The notes beneath the pieces were generated by a model. It saw nothing but the letters and a program-made list of their open reading frames with translations, had not been told where the DNA came from and ran no database searches. A program made the position numbers and the translations under genes. A DNA stretch of 34,832 bases from NCBI RefSeq assembly GCF_031581065.1, contig NZ_JAVLBN010000022.1:1-34832 (forward strand), given 5' to 3'. Source of the DNA: Salibacter sp031581065 (GTDB lineage: Bacteria; Bacteroidota; Bacteroidia; Flavobacteriales_G; Salibacteraceae). Below are positions 32,258-34,832 of the stretch, piece after piece. Position 1 is the stretch's first letter. Every line of letters starts with the position of its first letter.

Positions 32258-33229
32258 TTAATAGCCGAGTTCCTTTCTCAATCTGTTCAGTACGGGGCGG
32301 CCAATTTCCCTGGCTCTTTCAGCTCCTTTTTCCAGCTCCTGATCGATTTCGTGTTTGTTGTCCATGAGGTGCTGAAAACGTTCTCTTGCTTCGCTATAGT
32401 TATCGCGCAGTTTTTCAAAGAGCTCCTGCTTGGCGTGACCGTATCCGTAGCCTCCCGCTTCGTAATTTTTACGCATTGTCGCTACTTCTTCGTCAGAAGC
32501 TACGAGCTTGTAGATTTTAAAAACGTTGCACGCATCAGGGTTTTTGGGCTCTTCGAGCGGAGTAGTATCCGTGACAATTTTCATCACGTTTTTGCGGAGT
32601 TTTTTATCCGTTTGGAATAGGTTGATCGTGTTTCCGTAGGATTTGCTCATTTTCTCGCCATCAATACCGGGAACGATCATGACATTTTCATCAAAGCTGG
32701 CCTCGGGTTGCTTTAGCACCTCTTTGTTTAAATTGTGATTGATAGAGCCTGCGATGTCACGTGTCATTTCTAAATGTTGTTTTTGATCTTTTCCCACAGG
32801 GACGATATCAGCATCGTACATTAGGATGTCACAGGCCATAAGTACCGGGTAGTCGAATAAGCCGGCATTCACATCGCTGAGTCTGTCGCTCTTGTCTTTA
32901 AAGCTGTGTGCATTAGCGAGCATTGGAAAAGGAGTGAAACAGTTGAGGTACCAGGTCATTTCCGTTACTTCAGGAATGTCACTCTGGCGGTAAAAAATTG
33001 TGCGTTCAGTGTTTAGTCCGAGCGCTAACCAGGCTGCTGCAACAGCATAGGTGTTTTCACGGATCACTTCAGGTTCTTTGATTGAAGTGAGCGTGTGGAG
33101 GTTTGCGATAAAGAGAAGCGATTCATTTTTTGGGTCATTAGCAAGGTTGATTGCCGGTTCAATTGCTCCCAATATATTTCCCAGATGCGGAACACCGGTT
33201 GCCTGTATGCCTGTTAATATTCGTGCCAT
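32258..33229 (-). CDS. trpS: Tryptophanyl-tRNA synthetase
   Basis: A 323-residue class I aminoacyl-tRNA synthetase that charges tRNA(Trp). The HIGH-type motif is PHLGN (about 14-18) and the second ATP-binding motif is KMSKS (193-197), within GEKMSKSYGN. The family-specific MACDILMYDADIVPVGKDQKQH segment, which lines the tryptophan pocket and contacts ATP, is intact. The length is normal. It is the first gene of the minus-strand trpS-carboxypeptidase-yraN group and diverges from gatC across a 137-base gap that contains a promoter-like box on each strand. Confidence 0.96.
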   Translation of the reverse strand: MARILTGIQATGVPHLGNILGAIEPAINLANDPKNESLLFIANLHTLTSIKEPEVIRENTYAVAAAWLALGLNTERTIFYRQSDIPEVTEMTWYLNCFTPFPMLANAHSFKDKSDRLSDVNAGLFDYPVLMACDILMYDADIVPVGKDQKQHLEMTRDIAGSINHNLNKEVLKQPEASFDENVMIVPGIDGEKMSKSYGNTINLFQTDKKLRKNVMKIVTDTTPLEEPKNPDACNVFKIYKLVASDEEVATMRKNYEAGGYGYGHAKQELFEKLRDNYSEARERFQHLMDNKHEIDQELEKGAERAREIGRPVLNRLRKELGY

Positions 33230-33250
33230 TACTGCTCAACAAATTTTGCT

Positions 33251-33258
33251 CAAAAGTA
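33251..33258 (-). promoter_or_regulatory. Candidate -7 box (TACTTTTG) for trpS
   Basis: Exact TAnnTTTG match on the minus strand, ending 21 bases before the trpS ATG. A TTG lies 24 bp upstream, one longer than the usual range. Confidence 0.4.
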
Positions 33259-33338
33259 GTAATTCAAAAATTGGAGTGAATACAATCTTTGAATTTGATA
33301 GTACACAATTAACGATTCGAAAGTTCGATTTGATAACT

Positions 33339-33346
33339 TACTTTTG
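33339..33346 (+). promoter_or_regulatory. Candidate -7 box (TACTTTTG) for gatC
   Basis: The same octamer as the trpS box, on the other strand, ending 20 bases before the GTG start of gatC. No spaced TTG is visible. Confidence 0.4.
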
Positions 33347-33366
33347 CCCAATCAAAATTTAGTGCA

Positions 33367-33657
33367 GTGGAAGTAAATGATGAATTAGTTGACAAGATCG
33401 CAGCATTGGCTAAACTCGAATTTAAAGGCGAGGAAAAAGAGGCGATCAAGGGTGATATGCAGCGAATTCTCAACTTTATCGATAAGCTTGGAGAAGTTGA
33501 TACTGAGGGTGTGGAGCCGCTGGTGTACATGACTGATGAATCGCTCAAGCTCCGCGCTGATGAAGTCGATCAGAATATTTCACAAGACGAGGCGCTCAGG
33601 AATGCACCCGATAAAGACTCTGATTACTTCAAAGTTCCTAAAGTGCTCAAAAAGTAG
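33367..33657 (+). CDS. gatC: Asp/Glu-tRNA amidotransferase subunit C
   Basis: The small subunit of the GatCAB amidotransferase, which converts Glu-tRNA(Gln) or Asp-tRNA(Asn) to the correctly amidated form. The 96-residue sequence has the family's ALAKLEF motif, the central MQRILNFIDKLGEVDTEGVEPLVY segment and the C-terminal LRNAPDKDSDYFKVPKVLKK that reaches into the GatA active site. The start is GTG. The gatA and gatB genes are not adjacent, which is common. It lies 29 bases upstream of the EamA gene and is probably cotranscribed with it. Confidence 0.95.
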   Translation: MEVNDELVDKIAALAKLEFKGEEKEAIKGDMQRILNFIDKLGEVDTEGVEPLVYMTDESLKLRADEVDQNISQDEALRNAPDKDSDYFKVPKVLKK

Positions 33658-33666
33658 GCGGGGCAG

Positions 33667-33676
33667 GGCTCTGACC
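33667..33676 (+). repeat. Dispersed motif GGHTCTGACC, copy 16 (C variant), intergenic
   Basis: GGCTCTGACC lies between the gatC stop and the start of the EamA gene. It is the only copy outside coding sequence and cannot be explained by protein constraint. Confidence 0.7.
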
Positions 33677-33686
33677 GTAATCGTCT

Positions 33687-34595
33687 TTGAGTAACAAAAA
33701 CGTCATACCGGCTCATTTAGCTCTTTTTGGAGCAAATCTCATCTATGGTCTCAATTACATTTTAGCAAAAGATGTAATGCCTAATTTCGTTGGTCCGTCA
33801 GGGTTCATATTCTTGCGAGTTGGTGGAGCATTGCTCTTATTTTGGCTTTTTGCCTCACTCTTCAGAACCGGAGAAAAAGTCGACAAAAAAGACTTTCCCC
33901 GACTCATCATTTGCGCACTTTTTGGTGTAGCCGGCAATCAGCTTCTCTTCTTTGAAGGACTCAACATTACAACTCCCATCAACGCGAGTATTATTATGGT
34001 GAGTAACCCTATTCTGGTTCTGATCATGGCATCGATTATTCTTAAAAATGCCATCAAACCGAAAAAAGTGCTCGGAATTGGACTGGGGATTACAGGGGCC
34101 GTTTTGTTGATTTTATTCAGATCACGGGGAGGTGAACTGACTTTCAGTTCAGAGACAGCCTTTGGCGACTTGCTCGTTTTTCTCAATGCAGCCTGCTTTG
34201 GTATTTACCTTGTGCTCGTGAAACCACTGATGGAAAAATACAAGCCCATAACCGTTGTGAAGTGGGCCTTTTTGTTCGGATTCCTTTTTGTAATTCCATT
34301 TGGTTTTGGACAGTTTACCGAGATCAACTGGAGCGAGATGCCGACAAAAATCTACCTGGAGATCTTGTATGTAGTCGTAGGAACAACATTTCTCGCTTAC
34401 CTCTTCAATAACTTTGCGCTCAAGCGCGTACAACCGACAGTCGTGAGTATTTACATCTATTCTCAGCCGTTGATCGCCAGTGTTTTTTCGCTATTGCTTG
34501 GTAAAGACGAAATAACGTGGATTAAAATTCTTTCAGCCATTTTGATCTTTTTTGGCGTTTACCTTGTGAGCAGACCTGATGTTCGAAAGACTTAA
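33687..34595 (+). CDS. EamA/DMT family transporter
   Basis: A 302-residue inner-membrane permease with two EamA repeats and about ten transmembrane helices. Typical segments are HLALFGANLIYGLNYILAKDV at the start, FLRVGGALLLFWLFASLF, NASIIMVSNPILVLIMASIIL in repeat one, and QPTVVSIYIYSQPLIASVFSLLLGKDE in repeat two. It is only distantly similar to the other EamA gene in the window. The substrate is unknown. The start used is TTG at 33687; the next in-frame ATG, about 30 residues on, would remove the first helix. The gene follows gatC after 29 bases. Confidence 0.85.
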   Translation: MSNKNVIPAHLALFGANLIYGLNYILAKDVMPNFVGPSGFIFLRVGGALLLFWLFASLFRTGEKVDKKDFPRLIICALFGVAGNQLLFFEGLNITTPINASIIMVSNPILVLIMASIILKNAIKPKKVLGIGLGITGAVLLILFRSRGGELTFSSETAFGDLLVFLNAACFGIYLVLVKPLMEKYKPITVVKWAFLFGFLFVIPFGFGQFTEINWSEMPTKIYLEILYVVVGTTFLAYLFNNFALKRVQPTVVSIYIYSQPLIASVFSLLLGKDEITWIKILSAILIFFGVYLVSRPDVRKT

Positions 34596-34688
34596 CCCGG
34601 GTTTTTCATGTGATTTTGATCTATCTCATAAAGCGATTAAGAATTACTAAAAATTTCGTGCCTCAATTTTAACTGCTTCTAAATGGGG

Positions 34689-34744
34689 TTAACCGCCAAA
34701 TTTAGATTTTTACAAATATTCATGAGTAATGGCGGTTAATTTTT
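34689..34744 (+). terminator. Possible long-loop terminator for the gatC-EamA genes
   Basis: TTAACCGCCA (34689-34698) and TGGCGGTTAA (34730-34739) form a perfect 10-bp stem with a 31-nt AT-rich loop, followed by TTTTT on the plus strand. The right arm covers the stop codon of the convergent T9SS gene. The loop is long for a terminator. Nothing else was seen between 34596 and 34688. Confidence 0.5.
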
Positions 34745-34832
34745 GACAATACTCTTTGTGGTCGTTCCCTGATCTGTTTCGGTCAGAACCAAATAAAAGC
34801 CGGCCTTCAATTGCGAAATATCGAGGCGTTTT
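34736..34832 (-). CDS. C-terminal end of a T9SS-exported protein (partial)
   Basis: The window ends inside this gene. Reading inward on the minus strand, the last 31 codons give RLDISQLKAGFYLVLTETD and end in TTTKSIVKN before a TAA stop at 34738-34736. The L-A-G-F/Y-Y-L-V pattern followed by a basic hydrophobic last strand is the end of a type A T9SS sorting domain, like those of the three other secreted proteins in this window. The rest of the protein lies beyond the window, so its function is not known. Confidence 0.75.
   Translation of the reverse strand, partial: KRLDISQLKAGFYLVLTETDQGTTTKSIVKN
34781..34790 (-). repeat. Dispersed motif GGHTCTGACC, copy 17 (T variant)
   Basis: GGTTCTGACC on the minus strand, in the Val-Leu-Thr frame of the partial T9SS gene, followed by G. 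Confidence 0.7.

Noticed and set aside
34594..34603. AACCCGGGTT palindrome at the EamA stop codon, followed by T residues
   Set aside because: No loop, so it cannot form a normal hairpin; the better candidate is the stem at 34689-34739.
1..34832. CRISPR arrays, tRNA or rRNA genes, insertion sequences and phage genes
   Set aside because: No regularly spaced repeats, tRNA-like cloverleaf, transposase motif, terminal inverted repeats or phage structural genes were seen on reading both strands.

Overview
The window looks like a chromosomal segment from a free-living, aerobic member of the Bacteroidota, most likely Flavobacteriales (inference). The grounds are three large secreted proteins plus a fourth partial one ending in type A sorting domains of the type IX secretion system (T9SS), promoter-like TAnnTTTG boxes about 20 nt before many start codons, weak Shine-Dalgarno signals, a LSC-type lipoprotein, an AsmA-like protein, and PdeM. 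No rRNA, tRNA, insertion sequence, prophage or CRISPR array is visible. Coding density is very high: the longest gap without a gene is about 200 nt (10405-10605).

Layout. 1-1956: 3' end of a short-chain dehydrogenase, then on the minus strand a prokaryotic glutamate-receptor-like potassium channel and the metallophosphoesterase PdeM. 2089-10404: two tandem, partly identical T9SS surface proteins (LamG-like, Calx-beta), closed by a strong terminator. 10606-16071: the haem precursor genes hemA, hemC and hemD, interrupted between hemA and hemC by a minus-strand three-gene cassette (a lipoprotein and two related beta-barrel-like proteins) with a telomere-like hexamer repeat at one edge. 16148-21403: a giant subtilisin-like protease with PKD and other beta-sandwich repeats. 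21426-23259: minus-strand group of an EamA transporter, DUF502 protein and a frameshifted MmcQ/YjbR gene. 23341-29961: five almost gapless minus-strand genes (AsmA-like, sensor kinase, hemW, cyclase, Lrp/AsnC). 30069-33229: rRNA pseudouridine synthase, YraN, LD-carboxypeptidase and trpS, also minus. 33367-34595: gatC and a second EamA transporter on the plus strand. 34736-34832: the 3' end of another T9SS-exported protein on the minus strand.

Functionally, hemA/C/D make uroporphyrinogen III from glutamyl-tRNA, and hemW is a haem chaperone. trpS and gatC supply charged tRNAs. AsmA-like protein, DUF502 and LD-carboxypeptidase serve the envelope. The T9SS proteins are exported to the surface or medium.

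The most unusual signal is not a gene. A 10-bp word, GGHTCTGACC (H = A, C or T, usually followed by a purine), occurs 17 times exactly, on both strands, in at least four reading frames and once outside any gene. Chance predicts well under one copy. It is dense from 24 kb to the end (12 copies) and absent from the two giant secreted genes and the hemA-hemC insert. This resembles a DNA-uptake-type or HIP1-type dispersed motif. The second notable item is the mmcQ frameshift, where the other frame supplies the expected family C-terminus and ends in an ATGA overlap with the next gene.
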